Numbered from the stretch's first letter, positions 1-9,377 are shown. The stretch: DNA of 32,579 nt from Acetobacter lovaniensis (GCF_014207635.1 NZ_JACHIE010000024.1:1-32579), one strand, 5' to 3'. The notes: generated by a model from the sequence alone, not told the origin. Translations and numbers: made by a program.

Positions 1-26
1 AGGTTCAAATCCTGCCCCCGCAACCA
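1..26 (+). tRNA. Initiator tRNA-Met, 3' end only
   Basis: The window opens inside a tRNA gene. What remains is the T arm with loop TTCAAAT, the 3' side of the acceptor stem (CCCCGCA), discriminator A and an encoded CCA. The run from GGTTCAAATCC to CCCCCGCAACCA matches the end of bacterial initiator (fMet) tRNA closely. The anticodon lies outside the window, so the identity rests on this 3' half alone. Confidence 0.8.
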
Positions 27-54
27 TCTGAACTTGCGATGCCAACGCATCACG

Positions 55-84
55 AACCCCAGTCCGGAAACGGGCTGGGGTTTT
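55..84 (+). terminator. Rho-independent terminator of the tRNA gene
   Basis: CCCCAGTCCG and CGGGCTGGGG pair over 10 positions (one G-T) around a GAAA tetraloop, flanked by AA/TT and followed by TTTT. It lies 30 bases after the tRNA CCA end, as expected for an intrinsic terminator. Confidence 0.9.
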
Positions 85-224
85 CGTTTGTCCGCCCGAC
101 GCAACCGTCAGCCTGTTGAACGCTGTAAACGCTCAGTCAACCGGCACAAAACCGTTACAAGTCCAAGCCGATGCTGACGCATTTCTGATCCGGTTGCGAA
201 CCAGGCCGATTTGTGGCATCCACT

Positions 225-239
225 TGAGAATTGGTCGCA
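225..239 (+). promoter_or_regulatory. Candidate Fur box upstream of the sigma-factor gene
   Basis: TGAGAATTGGTCGCA resembles the 7-1-7 Fur operator. Its left half is a full match (TGAGAAT) and its right half is GGTCGCA against ATTCGCA. It lies 50 bases before the start of the FecI-like gene, where iron repression would be expected. The call is from motif likeness and context only. Confidence 0.45.
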
Positions 240-288
240 ACTTCGTATCGGACGGACGAGGATCTGACCCTCTGGAGGGGGCCTTGCG

Positions 289-798
289 TTGAACCGTGCA
301 TGCACATCGCTGGAACTTTATCAGACCCATCGAGCCAGTCTTCTGTCTTATGCGACCCGACTTTCGGGCGATCAGGCGGTTGCCGAGGATATCGTGCAGG
401 ACGTCTGGCTCTTGTTCAGCCGACAGCAGATCGAAACGATCGCCGCTCCGCTGAATTACCTTCGCACCATGGTGCGCAATTTGGTGATTACCCGTGGGCG
501 CAGGCTGGCACTGGAAGCCACGGCTGGTACGGATTTCGAGATCGTGACAGCCGGACTGGCAGACGGGCAGGTTTCGCCAGAAGAAAGCGCAGCTTCTCGT
601 GAGACGATGCAACGCATCGTGGACGCAATTGAGGCTTTGCCGGACGAACGTCAGCGGCAGGCTATCCGCATGTATCATTTCGAAGGAAGGAAGCTGCGGG
701 AAGTCGGCACACGTCTGGGACTTTCCATGACACGTGTCCATGGCCTTATCGAGGAAGGCATGGTGATCTGCGACCGTGTCCGCAAGGAAGGACGATAA
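289..798 (+). CDS. FecI-family ECF RNA polymerase sigma factor
   Basis: A 169-residue protein with the two-domain layout of small ECF sigma factors. Region 2 (about residues 10-75) includes the QAVAEDIVQDVWLLF helix used for core binding and -10 recognition. Region 4 (about 105-165) has ALPDERQRQAI followed by a helix-turn-helix (LREVGTRLGLSMTRVHGLI). It would direct transcription of the iron-receptor operon under control of the FecR-like protein encoded next. The start is TTG at 289, chosen because GGAGGGGG lies 9-10 bases upstream and no ATG or GTG fits as well. The order sigma, anti-sigma, receptor is the classic Fec arrangement of surface signalling. Confidence 0.9.
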   Translation: MNRACTSLELYQTHRASLLSYATRLSGDQAVAEDIVQDVWLLFSRQQIETIAAPLNYLRTMVRNLVITRGRRLALEATAGTDFEIVTAGLADGQVSPEESAASRETMQRIVDAIEALPDERQRQAIRMYHFEGRKLREVGTRLGLSMTRVHGLIEEGMVICDRVRKEGR

Positions 799-934
799 CG
801 TCGCGTGTGGTCTCGAATCCGACGGAAAAAAATCTTTCGCCGCGCATCTATTAAAGTAGGTGGTCCTTCGATTTCTGCTCCAGGTGCGAGATCAGGGTGT
901 CTATCGTCGTGCGTTCCGGGAGGCTTTGCTTGTC

Positions 935-1900
935 ATGACTGAACGGAAGACGCCGGCGCAGGCTGCGGCAGGCTGGTATCTGTTTCTTCGGGAAGATCCG
1001 GATGACGAGGATCTGAAACGCCGACTCGCTGAATGGTTGGCGAGTGACCCGGCGCATGCTCGGGCGTGGGAGGACATGAATGTAACGGCCTCCGTCATGG
1101 CGGCGGTTCCGCGCACTCTTCACATGCCGACTTCCACCTCCGTCACGCCGGTCTGGCGTATGGAAGCGCACCGCGTTGCCCGTCGGTTTCTACCGGGTTG
1201 TGCACTGGCTCTTGCGGCGGCTTGTGCCGCGTTCGCTTTCGTGCCCCCGGATATGCTCGTGCAACTGAGCGCTGATCATTATGCGCCGGCGGCTCAGACG
1301 CGCGATATCCGCCTCGCGGATGGCAGTGAGATCATACTCGGTCCGCGTGCGGCCGTATCCCTTACGATCAATGCTTCAGAGCGCCGGGTCCGTCTGCTGC
1401 AGGGGGAGGCTCTGTTCGATGTCCGCCATGACCCTGCGCGGCCGTTTAGCGTGACGGCCGGCACTGTCACAGCCACCGATGTTGGGACGGTTTTCGATGT
1501 TCGGATAGACGGTGATGGGACAACGATCGCTGTGCGGGAAGGCGAGGTCCATGTGGCCTCCACTCAATCCGGCATCATCGAACGGAATCTGCATGCGGGC
1601 GAATGGGAGCAGGTATCGGGTGCGACTGCCATCGCTGGAACCGCACCTGCTGCGACCATTGGTGTCTGGCGTGATGGGACGCTGATCGCCCGTGATCAGA
1701 CTGTTGCTGCTCTAATCGATGCTTTGCGTCCGTGGACAGCAACACGGATCGTTCTTGCTGACAGCGAACTTGCGAAAAAACGGGTCACCGGGACATACGA
1801 TCTGCGGCAACCGGAAGCGTCATTGCGCCTGATCGTTGAAGCCTATGGTGGTCAAGTGTCTTCACTGTCATCCTGGATCGATATCGTCAGGGCACGCTGA
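935..1900 (+). CDS. FecR-like transmembrane anti-sigma regulator
   Basis: A 321-residue FecR-family protein. The N-terminal cytoplasmic domain (residues 1-55, AAGWYLFLRED...LAEWLASDPAHARAWEDM) matches the DUF4880 sigma-binding part. One membrane helix lies at about 85-104. The periplasmic FecR domain (about 120-215) holds RLADGSEIILG and LLQGEALFDVRHDPARPFSV. The C-terminal STN-like part (about 250-321) would contact the receptor's signalling domain. ATG 935 is preferred over GTG 860 because GGGAGG sits about 11 bases upstream and the family normally begins near this point. It would hold or activate the FecI-like factor depending on receptor occupancy. Confidence 0.88.
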   Translation: MTERKTPAQAAAGWYLFLREDPDDEDLKRRLAEWLASDPAHARAWEDMNVTASVMAAVPRTLHMPTSTSVTPVWRMEAHRVARRFLPGCALALAAACAAFAFVPPDMLVQLSADHYAPAAQTRDIRLADGSEIILGPRAAVSLTINASERRVRLLQGEALFDVRHDPARPFSVTAGTVTATDVGTVFDVRIDGDGTTIAVREGEVHVASTQSGIIERNLHAGEWEQVSGATAIAGTAPAATIGVWRDGTLIARDQTVAALIDALRPWTATRIVLADSELAKKRVTGTYDLRQPEASLRLIVEAYGGQVSSLSSWIDIVRAR

Positions 1901-2297
1901 CGAACTCCTACTCGCCTCTTTCCGCCGCCGGTTTCTGTCTCCCTCATATCTGAGTAGATGCCAGATATCGATCATGTATGCGCCCAATGTGTGGCTACGC
2001 GCATCGCACTCTCCAGAGTGGTCAGATCTCTGATCGGTAATGATGATAGTTTCAGGGCGTGTTTCATCCTGACGCGGATCGTGTCCGGTTGGGCTTTATC
2101 CATGTCAAAAAAAAGAGGGATATAAAAAGATAATAATTTCAGTTGGATGTCGTGATTTTTCATCCCTTTCGTAAAAAAAATCTGTCGTTGGAGGGAAAAA
2201 TCGCAGCGCTCCCGCATCTGTCTAATCGAGAACAAATAATGCGAATGAATTGCATTAACTGGCGTAATGATTGGACGGAATGGAGAGCGCAGCGACG
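1901..2297 (+). promoter_or_regulatory. AT-rich promoter region of the receptor operon
   Basis: No convincing gene lies here. It has A/T runs around 2107-2180, a possible FecI-type promoter (GGGAAAAAT at 2193-2201, 17 bases, TGTC at 2219-2222) and a Fur-like box just downstream at 2240-2254. The spacing differs by about two bases from the E. coli fecA promoter as I remember it, so the sigma assignment is tentative. A GGAGAG at 2282-2287 would serve ATG 2298. Confidence 0.4.
2240..2254 (+). promoter_or_regulatory. Candidate Fur box before the FecA-like gene
   Basis: TGCGAATGAATTGCA is an imperfect 7-1-7 inverted repeat of the alphaproteobacterial Fur type (TGC at one end, GCA at the other). 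It lies 43 bases before the chosen start and directly after the putative FecI-type promoter. Iron repression of a siderophore receptor is the expected logic. Confidence 0.5.
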
Positions 2298-4949
2298 ATG
2301 GACTCTTTTAGAGATTTTTTGACTTCTGGCACACGATCATCGGCGCCTATGGGCGTGCCTACCGTCTCCAAACTGTCGTCGTTAGGTAAGACATCCTCGC
2401 GCAGGAAGGAAAAGCTCGCTGCAAGGGATGTCGTCGTACAGATTTCTGTGCTCACCAAGCAGAGCCCATTGCAAACCGTAGCGACCTCGTTCCTGATCCT
2501 GGCAGGAACAACTATATTCACGCCACTGTTTGTCACAAAGGCTATTGCTCAGAGTTCAGTTTATCAGAATAGAACGTCCGGCAATCAAACTGGCACGTTA
2601 TCTACGTCCCACTCTGCCGACCTGACGGTTAATTTCGATATTCCTGCCGGCTCTCTCTCAGACGCACTCGTGACATTCAGTACGCAGGCTCATATCCCAC
2701 TGACGTCACAAGCACCAATGTTGGCTGGCAAAACAACTACCGGCCTCCACGGTAGTTTTGCACCGTCCGAGGCCCTTTCCCGGCTTCTGCAAGGCACCGA
2801 ACTGACGCATGTGCAAACGAGCGCGCATGCTGAAAAGATCATTCCGGCATCCTCCGCCATTATGCTCGGCCCGGTGCGTGTTGGTGGCGTAATCCAGAAC
2901 CGTGTACCGTCCACGGCGGTGATTGGAAATCTGCCTCCAACCCTTCCTGGTGGCGAAATCGCACGTGGTAGCCAGCTAGGGATGCTGGGCAATAAGGATG
3001 TGATGGACACGCCGTTCAGTACAACCAGCTATACAGCGGAGTTTATCCAGAGTCGGCAGATAAGGAATATTCGTGACGCATTGAAAGATGATCCTTCGAT
3101 CAGAGGAACGTGGGCGACGGGTTCACCCGGACAGGAGCAGATGATGATCCGGGGATTTTCTCTTTCAAGTAGCGGTATGTCTTTTGCGGGTCTTTACGGA
3201 ATGCTGTCGGCTACATCCGTATTGTCGGAACTTGCAGAGCGCGTGGAAGTGCTGAGAGGTCCAAGCGCTTTGATGAATGGAATGTCTCCAGATGGGGCGA
3301 TTGGTGGGACTGTCAATATTGTTCCTAAACGCGCTCATGACAAGGCGATGACTCAGGTAGAGGCTGATTACACGTCTAATCTACAGTTTGGTGGCCATGC
3401 CGATGTTGGAAGACGCTTCGGCAAGGAGAAGCAGCTTGGTGTCCGCCTGAATGGCATGATCCGTTCAGGCCCAACGGCTGTGGCACGTAGCGACCTCAAG
3501 ACGGCTCTTGTTGGTGCTGGCGTTGATCTACGGTTACATAAGGTGCGTCTGTCAGCCGATTTTGGCTATCAGTACCGCGAAATCAACGGTGTATTACCTT
3601 ATTTTTCTTTAGAAAGCGGAATTCCTGTGCCTGATACGGGAAAAGTCCAACGCAATATGGGTCCATCTTGGAGTTATAATAGAGGCGAAGATATTTTCGG
3701 AGTTTTTAAAGGAGAAGTTGATCTTTTTCACAATGTCACGGCTTATGGTAGTGTTGGCGTACACGACTCAACGTTCGAAGGAGTATATCCGGCGAGTGTG
3801 ACAGTGTTTGATGAGAATGGGAATGCAACCGCGTCCCGGATTCTGGCTACTGCCGAATATGAGCGTTATATTACGGCAGATTTAGGTGCACGCGCCAAGG
3901 TCGAGACTGGCCCGATTGTGCAGAATCTTGCATTCTCGGCCAATCGTTATGACACCATTAGTGATGAGGCGTGGGGGTTCGCGGGAACGGGATCTCCGGT
4001 TAATATATATACAAGATCGTATATTCCTAATCCGGATATTTCGGTAGCACGAGATCTTCCCCGTTACTCTTCTTCAACCCTGTCCAGTCTGGCTTTTGCA
4101 GATACAGTTTCAGCGCTTGAGAAACGTATCCAAATTACAGCTGGCCTCCGGGTCCAGCGTGTTCAGTCTTCGAATTTTAATACCACGACAGGGCTTAAAA
4201 CAAGTAGTTATGATAAGACGGCACTAAGTCCGGCAGTGATGGCGGTGTTCAAGCCACTGAAAAATGTCTCGGTTTATGGGAACTGGATACAGGGCATTCA
4301 GCAGGGAAGCACTGTCGGGAGGTCCTATGCCAATGCGGGACAGATATTTCCGCCATATAAATCCACACAATATGAACTTGGCGTAAAAGTAGACCTGAAG
4401 AAGTTCATTCTGACATTTGATGTATTCCAGATTTCTCAACCAAGCACGGTTTACGATGTTACGACCAATATCATGTCATTGAACGGCGAGCAGAGAAACC
4501 GCGGATTGGAGCTCAATATTGCTGGTGAGATTGTACACGGACTTCATGCCACGGGAGGACTGATGCTGCTGGATCCAGTTCTGAAGAAGACGCAAGGCGG
4601 CCTTTATGATGGGCAGCGGGCATCTGACGCGTCGCCCGTCAATTTCAACATGGGGCTTGATTATTCGGTTCATTTTATAAAGGGGTTTTCAGTAAACACG
4701 GATATTATCTATACAAGCTCGCAATATATCGAAAATCCCTCTCCGCGCAGGAGCATTCCTGGCTGGGTCAGGCTGGATATGGGGGCGCGTTATGCGATGC
4801 CTAATCCGGCGTCAGAGGTCGGCAAGATTACCCTGTTTTTTAATGTCGATAACGTAACAAATAAGCGCTACTGGAATAGTGGTGGATATTACAATCTGAC
4901 GTTGGGAGCGCCACGCACATTCCGTTTCGCGGTGTCAGCGGACTTCTGA
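2298..4949 (+). CDS. FecA-type TonB-dependent siderophore receptor with STN signalling domain
   Basis: An 883-residue outer-membrane receptor. A hydrophobic export segment (about 59-80, ending AIAQ) is preceded by an unusually long, charged N-terminus. The STN signalling domain (about 110-183, FDIPAGSLSDALVTFSTQ) would talk to the FecR-like protein. The plug (about 235-370) contains MIRGFS and VEVLRGPSALMNG. A 22-stranded barrel then ends in phenylalanine, as outer-membrane barrels do. The plug resembles ferric siderophore receptors of the FhuE/FpvA kind, but the ligand cannot be read from sequence. ATG 2298 has GGAGAG 10 bases upstream. TTG 2271 and ATG 2280 are in-frame alternatives. Confidence 0.9.
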   Translation: MDSFRDFLTSGTRSSAPMGVPTVSKLSSLGKTSSRRKEKLAARDVVVQISVLTKQSPLQTVATSFLILAGTTIFTPLFVTKAIAQSSVYQNRTSGNQTGTLSTSHSADLTVNFDIPAGSLSDALVTFSTQAHIPLTSQAPMLAGKTTTGLHGSFAPSEALSRLLQGTELTHVQTSAHAEKIIPASSAIMLGPVRVGGVIQNRVPSTAVIGNLPPTLPGGEIARGSQLGMLGNKDVMDTPFSTTSYTAEFIQSRQIRNIRDALKDDPSIRGTWATGSPGQEQMMIRGFSLSSSGMSFAGLYGMLSATSVLSELAERVEVLRGPSALMNGMSPDGAIGGTVNIVPKRAHDKAMTQVEADYTSNLQFGGHADVGRRFGKEKQLGVRLNGMIRSGPTAVARSDLKTALVGAGVDLRLHKVRLSADFGYQYREINGVLPYFSLESGIPVPDTGKVQRNMGPSWSYNRGEDIFGVFKGEVDLFHNVTAYGSVGVHDSTFEGVYPASVTVFDENGNATASRILATAEYERYITADLGARAKVETGPIVQNLAFSANRYDTISDEAWGFAGTGSPVNIYTRSYIPNPDISVARDLPRYSSSTLSSLAFADTVSALEKRIQITAGLRVQRVQSSNFNTTTGLKTSSYDKTALSPAVMAVFKPLKNVSVYGNWIQGIQQGSTVGRSYANAGQIFPPYKSTQYELGVKVDLKKFILTFDVFQISQPSTVYDVTTNIMSLNGEQRNRGLELNIAGEIVHGLHATGGLMLLDPVLKKTQGGLYDGQRASDASPVNFNMGLDYSVHFIKGFSVNTDIIYTSSQYIENPSPRRSIPGWVRLDMGARYAMPNPASEVGKITLFFNVDNVTNKRYWNSGGYYNLTLGAPRTFRFAVSADF

Positions 4950-4950
4950 T

Positions 4951-5232
4951 ATGCGCAGTTCTTCTGGAGTTATCTTGCGGACTGCTTTCGCAGTTGGCGG
5001 TGGCTATTTAGCCGCCTCCGGAGCATTTGGCTCGTTCTGTACCCTCAGTGTGGTGGCGGGTATGAGACGAAGCGAAGCTGTCGCACTGGGAACAATGCTT
5101 GTTTTCGTTCTGTATCTGATACTGATTCTTTGGGTGTTCGCAGTCGGTGCCCTCTGGCGTCCATGCTTCGTTTTCATGCTGATGATTGCTGTCGGATATA
5201 TAACGGCTTTTTACTCCGGTTCGGGAAGCTGA
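4951..5232 (+). CDS. DUF3649-type small inner-membrane protein of iron uptake
   Basis: A 93-residue hydrophobic protein with about three membrane segments (residues 8-33, 45-66 and 68-87). Its size, hydrophobic pattern and place between a siderophore receptor and a PepSY membrane protein match the DUF3649 family. It starts one base after the receptor stop and ends one base before the next gene, so it is translated as part of the operon. The biochemical role is not known. By association it probably assists the PepSY protein in releasing iron from the siderophore. Confidence 0.7.
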   Translation: MRSSSGVILRTAFAVGGGYLAASGAFGSFCTLSVVAGMRRSEAVALGTMLVFVLYLILILWVFAVGALWRPCFVFMLMIAVGYITAFYSGSGS

Positions 5233-5233
5233 C

Positions 5234-6748
5234 ATGGAGCCGGATTTTCGTCGCTCCATGGGTTGGCTGCATACATGGGCGGGTCTCGTGTTGGGTGGCG
5301 TCCTGTTCGCAATTTTCTGGATGGGCACGCTGTCGGTCTTTGATAAGGAAATTGATCTCTGGATGAAGCCGGCTACGCGTATGGTGTCGTCCGATCATGC
5401 GCTTTCGTTCGACGCCTTCCGATCGTCGCTTGAGGAGGCGAGTAGATTAAAGGCGTCCTTCTGGGCAATCACTCTCCCGAACGAACGCGACCCGGTATTG
5501 CATATCCGGCTGCGTGTCGGGGCCAGATTTCATAATCATGATGTCAATCCTTCGACAGGCCGTGATCTTCCTGATCCTGGTACGCTCGGTGCGTCGGGTT
5601 TCATCTACCCTTTCCACTATTCGCTTCGGTTCAGGCTTGGTGAGTGGCTGGTCGGGCTTGCCGGTATGGCCATGCTGGTTCTGTGCGTTTCCGGTATTGT
5701 TATCCATCGAAAGATTTTCGTGGATTTTTTTACTTTCCGTCCGGAGAAGAAGCCGGGGCGAATGCTGCTTGACCTGCATAATGTTGCAGGTGTCTTGGGC
5801 CTGCCTTTTCATATCGCTCTTACTTTCTCTGGTCTGGTCATTTTCGGGGCGGTTTATTTTCCGTCCGGTACACATGCTGTCTGCCCGCATGAACGGGCCT
5901 GTAGCGACGAAGATATAAAGGTTTCGCTTCCAACTCCCTCTGAAAAATTAGTGGTGCCGTTCACCTCGCTGGATGAGATTGCGGTAAAGGCTCGGTCAGT
6001 GTGGGGACACGATTTTCCTGAATCAATCATTGTCTTCAATCCGGGAACCTCTGCGTCCCGGATACGCGTTTTACGAAGCGACAGAAACCAGGTGGTGTTC
6101 TTGGCAGACAAGCTTGTTTTTGATCCAACTGATGGGCATCTGCTTTCGCGCCAGCCTCCTCTACGTCCGATCGCAAGGACTGAGCGTTTTCTAACCGGTC
6201 TGCATTTGATCCGGTTTCAGAATTGGCCGCTGCGTTGGCTGTATTTTGCCAGTGGGCTGGGAAGCTGCGTGATGATCGCGACCGGGTTCTTCTTCTGGCT
6301 GAACGCGCGGCGCAGGAAACAGGGTGTGGCGTTTGGATTCCGTCTGGTGGAGGGGATGGCTGCCGGGTCGGTGACGGGCATTGTCATTGCTACGCTGGCG
6401 TTCTTCGTCGCCAACCGTTTGCTACCGCTCGGGGTCAATTTCGCGGGATACGATCGCGCGGCGCTGGAGGTCTGGGCGTTCTATTTTGTCTGGCTTGCAA
6501 CTTTCGCACATGGCTGGTTGCGACCTCGCCGGGTCTGGATCGAGCAGAGCCTGACGGTTGGTGGCTTTGCGCTCGGCGCGGTGCTGCTCAACTGGCTGAC
6601 GACCAGCGATCCGCTCTGGCGCACGTTCTTGCTTCGGTATCTCTGGCCGGTGGCAGGGATGGACACACTGCTGCTGCTCGGTGGTGGGGTGGCATTCTGG
6701 ACAGGTAGCAGTCTTGCGCGCCGCGCGCGGGAGACGGCGTATGATTGA
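5234..6748 (+). CDS. PepSY-type membrane protein, probable ferrisiderophore reductase
   Basis: A 504-residue PepSY-associated transmembrane protein. It starts with the family hallmark of a first helix near residues 10-34 (GWLHTWAGLVLGGVLFAIFW). A periplasmic domain comes next, then helices near 138-160, 184-206, 335-357 and three to four more to the C-terminus. Histidines such as the one in LHNVAGVLGLPFH lie close to helix ends, as in proteins thought to bind haem and pass electrons to periplasmic ferrisiderophores (FpvG and FoxB are known relatives in function). It is co-translated with its neighbours and its last codons overlap the next start. Confidence 0.8.
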   Translation: MEPDFRRSMGWLHTWAGLVLGGVLFAIFWMGTLSVFDKEIDLWMKPATRMVSSDHALSFDAFRSSLEEASRLKASFWAITLPNERDPVLHIRLRVGARFHNHDVNPSTGRDLPDPGTLGASGFIYPFHYSLRFRLGEWLVGLAGMAMLVLCVSGIVIHRKIFVDFFTFRPEKKPGRMLLDLHNVAGVLGLPFHIALTFSGLVIFGAVYFPSGTHAVCPHERACSDEDIKVSLPTPSEKLVVPFTSLDEIAVKARSVWGHDFPESIIVFNPGTSASRIRVLRSDRNQVVFLADKLVFDPTDGHLLSRQPPLRPIARTERFLTGLHLIRFQNWPLRWLYFASGLGSCVMIATGFFFWLNARRRKQGVAFGFRLVEGMAAGSVTGIVIATLAFFVANRLLPLGVNFAGYDRAALEVWAFYFVWLATFAHGWLRPRRVWIEQSLTVGGFALGAVLLNWLTTSDPLWRTFLLRYLWPVAGMDTLLLLGGGVAFWTGSSLARRARETAYD

Positions 6749-7048
6749 TGTGTTGTTCCTTCCGATGGTCGCGCTGGCGCTGTTCATCGGACTACTGCTT
6801 CTCGCGCTCAGTCAGGACACACAACGGCGCAGGATCGGACATGTGTCACTCTCGCCCAGAGAAAAAGCTCAACGGCGCATGCCCGCTGCTGGGATTTTGG
6901 CGGGGTGCCTCCTGCTTTTGATCTGGTACGAGGGTGGGGGATTCGGAACGCTACTCTGGATCGGGCTGATCTCTGCTGCGGCGCTCGCAGTCTCGTTGCT
7001 GCTGGCCTGGCGTCCTTCTTTCTTTTCGATCGGTTCAAGGAGTTTTTC

Positions 7049-7052
<4 letters not shown>
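6741..7052 (+). CDS. DUF3325-type small inner-membrane protein
   Basis: A 103-residue protein with three hydrophobic helices (about 4-24, 46-62 and 67-88) joined by a basic loop (QDTQRRR...REKAQRRM). Size and position directly after a PepSY reductase match the DUF3325 family, which accompanies DUF3649 and PepSY genes in iron operons. Its ATG overlaps the upstream stop by eight bases, and its own stop overlaps the exbB start (ATGA), so translation is probably coupled. The molecular role is unknown. Confidence 0.65.
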
Positions 7053-7786
<734 letters not shown>

Positions 7787-7791
7787 GCGGC

Positions 7792-8280
7792 ATGATCCGC
7801 ATCCGTCATACCGATGAGAACCCGCATGAGGCGAGCGAAATCAACGTCACGCCGTTCATCGACGTGATGCTGGTCCTGCTTGTGATCTTCATGGTCACGG
7901 CCCCGCTGACGACGGTGAACGTGCCGGTGGACCTGCCGTCTTCCTCCGAGAAGCCGACGCCGCGTCCGGATGATCCGGTGTTCCTCACCGTCAAGGCCGA
8001 TCACGGTCTGGCGCTCGGCGAAAACGATACCACCATGGACGGTCTGGCGGGCGCATTGGAAACCGCGACAAAAGGAAACAAGGACGAACGCATCTTCCTG
8101 CGCGCCGACAAGACGGTCGATTACGGCACGCTGATGGGCGTGATGGATAAATTGCGGTCCGCTGGCTACCTCAAGGTCGCGCTCGTTAACTTGCAAGGGC
8201 AGGAAGAAGGCAGTGAAGCAGGTTCAACGCCCGTGCCGCCCGGCAATGCAGCTTCTGCCACATCTGGAATAACGCCGTGA
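7792..8280 (+). CDS. exbD: ExbD subunit of the TonB motor
   Basis: A 162-residue ExbD/TolR protein. The single helix (about 21-43, TPFIDVMLVLLVIFMVTAPL) contains Asp24, the essential proton-carrying residue. The periplasmic domain (about 60-135) ends with the ADKTVDYGTLMGVMDKLRSAG segment. An extra Ser/Ala/Pro-rich tail of about 25 residues follows. GGGGAG overlaps the end of exbB 8 bases before the ATG. The stop shares four bases (GTGA) with the tonB start. Confidence 0.95.
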   Translation: MIRIRHTDENPHEASEINVTPFIDVMLVLLVIFMVTAPLTTVNVPVDLPSSSEKPTPRPDDPVFLTVKADHGLALGENDTTMDGLAGALETATKGNKDERIFLRADKTVDYGTLMGVMDKLRSAGYLKVALVNLQGQEEGSEAGSTPVPPGNAASATSGITP

Positions 8281-9149
8281 GCAGTACCACAGACATGGTG
8301 CAGGGGCAGGGTGAAGCTGTTGAAAGTCCCCCCTTGTCCTTTGCCGACTGGCAACGGGGGCAGTTGCGGCAGTCCATGCGTGAGGACACGATAAGGTGGA
8401 GCCTGTCGTTTCTCGCCGTGCTCGCCGTCAGTGGTGGGGCGGTCTGGTGGATCATGCGGCTGCCGCCGCCGGTGATGGCTGTGCCTGAACCGCCTCCGGC
8501 CGCGATCGCCATCGACATGGCTCCGGAACCGGTCTCCACACCAACCCCGCCCACCGATCTGCCACCGGGGCCGCAGCAGACCCAGTCCATTCCCGATCCG
8601 GCCCCGGTCGAACCGCCAAAGATCACGGCGCCACCGTCACCCGCACCCAATCCGCCAATCCCGGTGCCCAAGCCCGAAAAGCCAAAGAAACTGGTCAAGA
8701 AGCACAAGCCGGTGCCCATGCTCAAAAAGCCGATCCCGGACAAGACACCACCAGCCGAGGCGACAACAGCACCGCCATCTTCCGAAGCGCCACCGGCTCC
8801 CGCACAGGCAGCCCCGGCTCCCGGTGTGTCGTCCTCCAAGGCGTCGCACGACCCGGTCACATGGCAGGGCGCGTTACTGGCGCAGCTTGAGAAGTTCAAG
8901 CGCTATCCGTCCGACGCAATGGCCGATCATCAGGAAGGCGTGCCGACTGTGACGTTCTCCATGGACCGTAAGGGCCATGTGCTTTCGGTCACCCTCGCCA
9001 GCTCTTCCGGTCATGCTCTGCTCGATCAGGAGGCAGTGGCTCTGCCTAAACGCGCTCAGCCTTTGCCCATCCCGCCGGACAGTGTCGCGGGGGATCCCGT
9101 CACCCTGACCGTGCCCGTCGAGTTCTATCTGTCGAAGGACCAGAACTGA
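8277..9149 (+). CDS. tonB: TonB energy-transducing protein
   Basis: A 290-residue TonB. An approximately 40-residue cytoplasmic N-terminus leads to one membrane anchor (about 41-62). A long Pro/Lys/Ala-rich spacer (about 63-190, including KPEKPKKLVKKHKPVPMLKK) spans the periplasm. The C-terminal domain (about 200-290) contains the conserved YP pair in LEKFKRYPSDA and ends with TVPVEFYL. GTG 8277 overlaps exbD by four bases. ATG 8295 is possible but has no better ribosome site. It is the only tonB in the window and may serve both outer-membrane receptors found here. Confidence 0.93.
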   Translation: MSSTTDMVQGQGEAVESPPLSFADWQRGQLRQSMREDTIRWSLSFLAVLAVSGGAVWWIMRLPPPVMAVPEPPPAAIAIDMAPEPVSTPTPPTDLPPGPQQTQSIPDPAPVEPPKITAPPSPAPNPPIPVPKPEKPKKLVKKHKPVPMLKKPIPDKTPPAEATTAPPSSEAPPAPAQAAPAPGVSSSKASHDPVTWQGALLAQLEKFKRYPSDAMADHQEGVPTVTFSMDRKGHVLSVTLASSSGHALLDQEAVALPKRAQPLPIPPDSVAGDPVTLTVPVEFYLSKDQN

Positions 9150-9176
9150 AAGCCCCCCTCTTTTCACTGATCGTAA

Positions 9177-9224
9177 CAGGATTGCGCCCATGATCTGGGC
9201 GTCAGTAAAACGATCACTCTTCAT
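9177..9224 (-). mobile_element. Remnant of an IS3-type transposase OrfA start
   Basis: Read on the minus strand from ATG 9224, 16 codons give MKSDRFTDAQIMGAIL. This matches the conserved opening of IS3-family OrfA proteins (typically RFTDAQIMGVLRQAE). The similarity then stops, so the helix-turn-helix and everything after it are gone. The bases up to about 9366, for which I have no other explanation, could be the 5' end of the same element, but I could not define an inverted repeat. It lies in the gap between the iron block and the sulfatase island and marks a past rearrangement. Confidence 0.6.
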
Positions 9225-9377
9225 CAGAATCTTCTCATTCCATACGCTGAGAAAATTCTCACTCAAAAGCCACTCTTTTTATGGAGGGGTTACCGTGTTT
9301 GACGCCGACCCATTGGCGGTGCGGGTTCCGGCTTTGGTGGCGGTCACACTCCAATGTCTTGATTCTCACTGATACAG

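Noticed and set aside
1..26. tRNA end as an attachment site for an integrated island
   Set aside because: I found no second copy of the tRNA 3' end and no integrase in the window, so integration at this tRNA is not supported.
2101..2180. GGATG/CATCC and AGGGAT/ATCCCT pairings as a terminator after fecR
   Set aside because: Stems are short with long loops in an A/T-rich stretch, and they could arise by chance.
8186..8899. 237-residue Gly-rich minus-strand frame inside tonB
   Set aside because: It is the reverse complement of the Pro-rich tonB spacer. The glycine richness is a by-product.
9167..9215. Inverted repeat near CGCCCA-N5-TGGGCG as the tonB terminator
   Set aside because: It has no T run in either direction and coincides with the transposase-like codons, so the stem is better explained by the IS fragment.
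8874..9266. 130-residue minus-strand frame spanning tonB and the gap
   Set aside because: Only its first 16 usable codons resemble a transposase. The rest is antisense to tonB and has no protein character.
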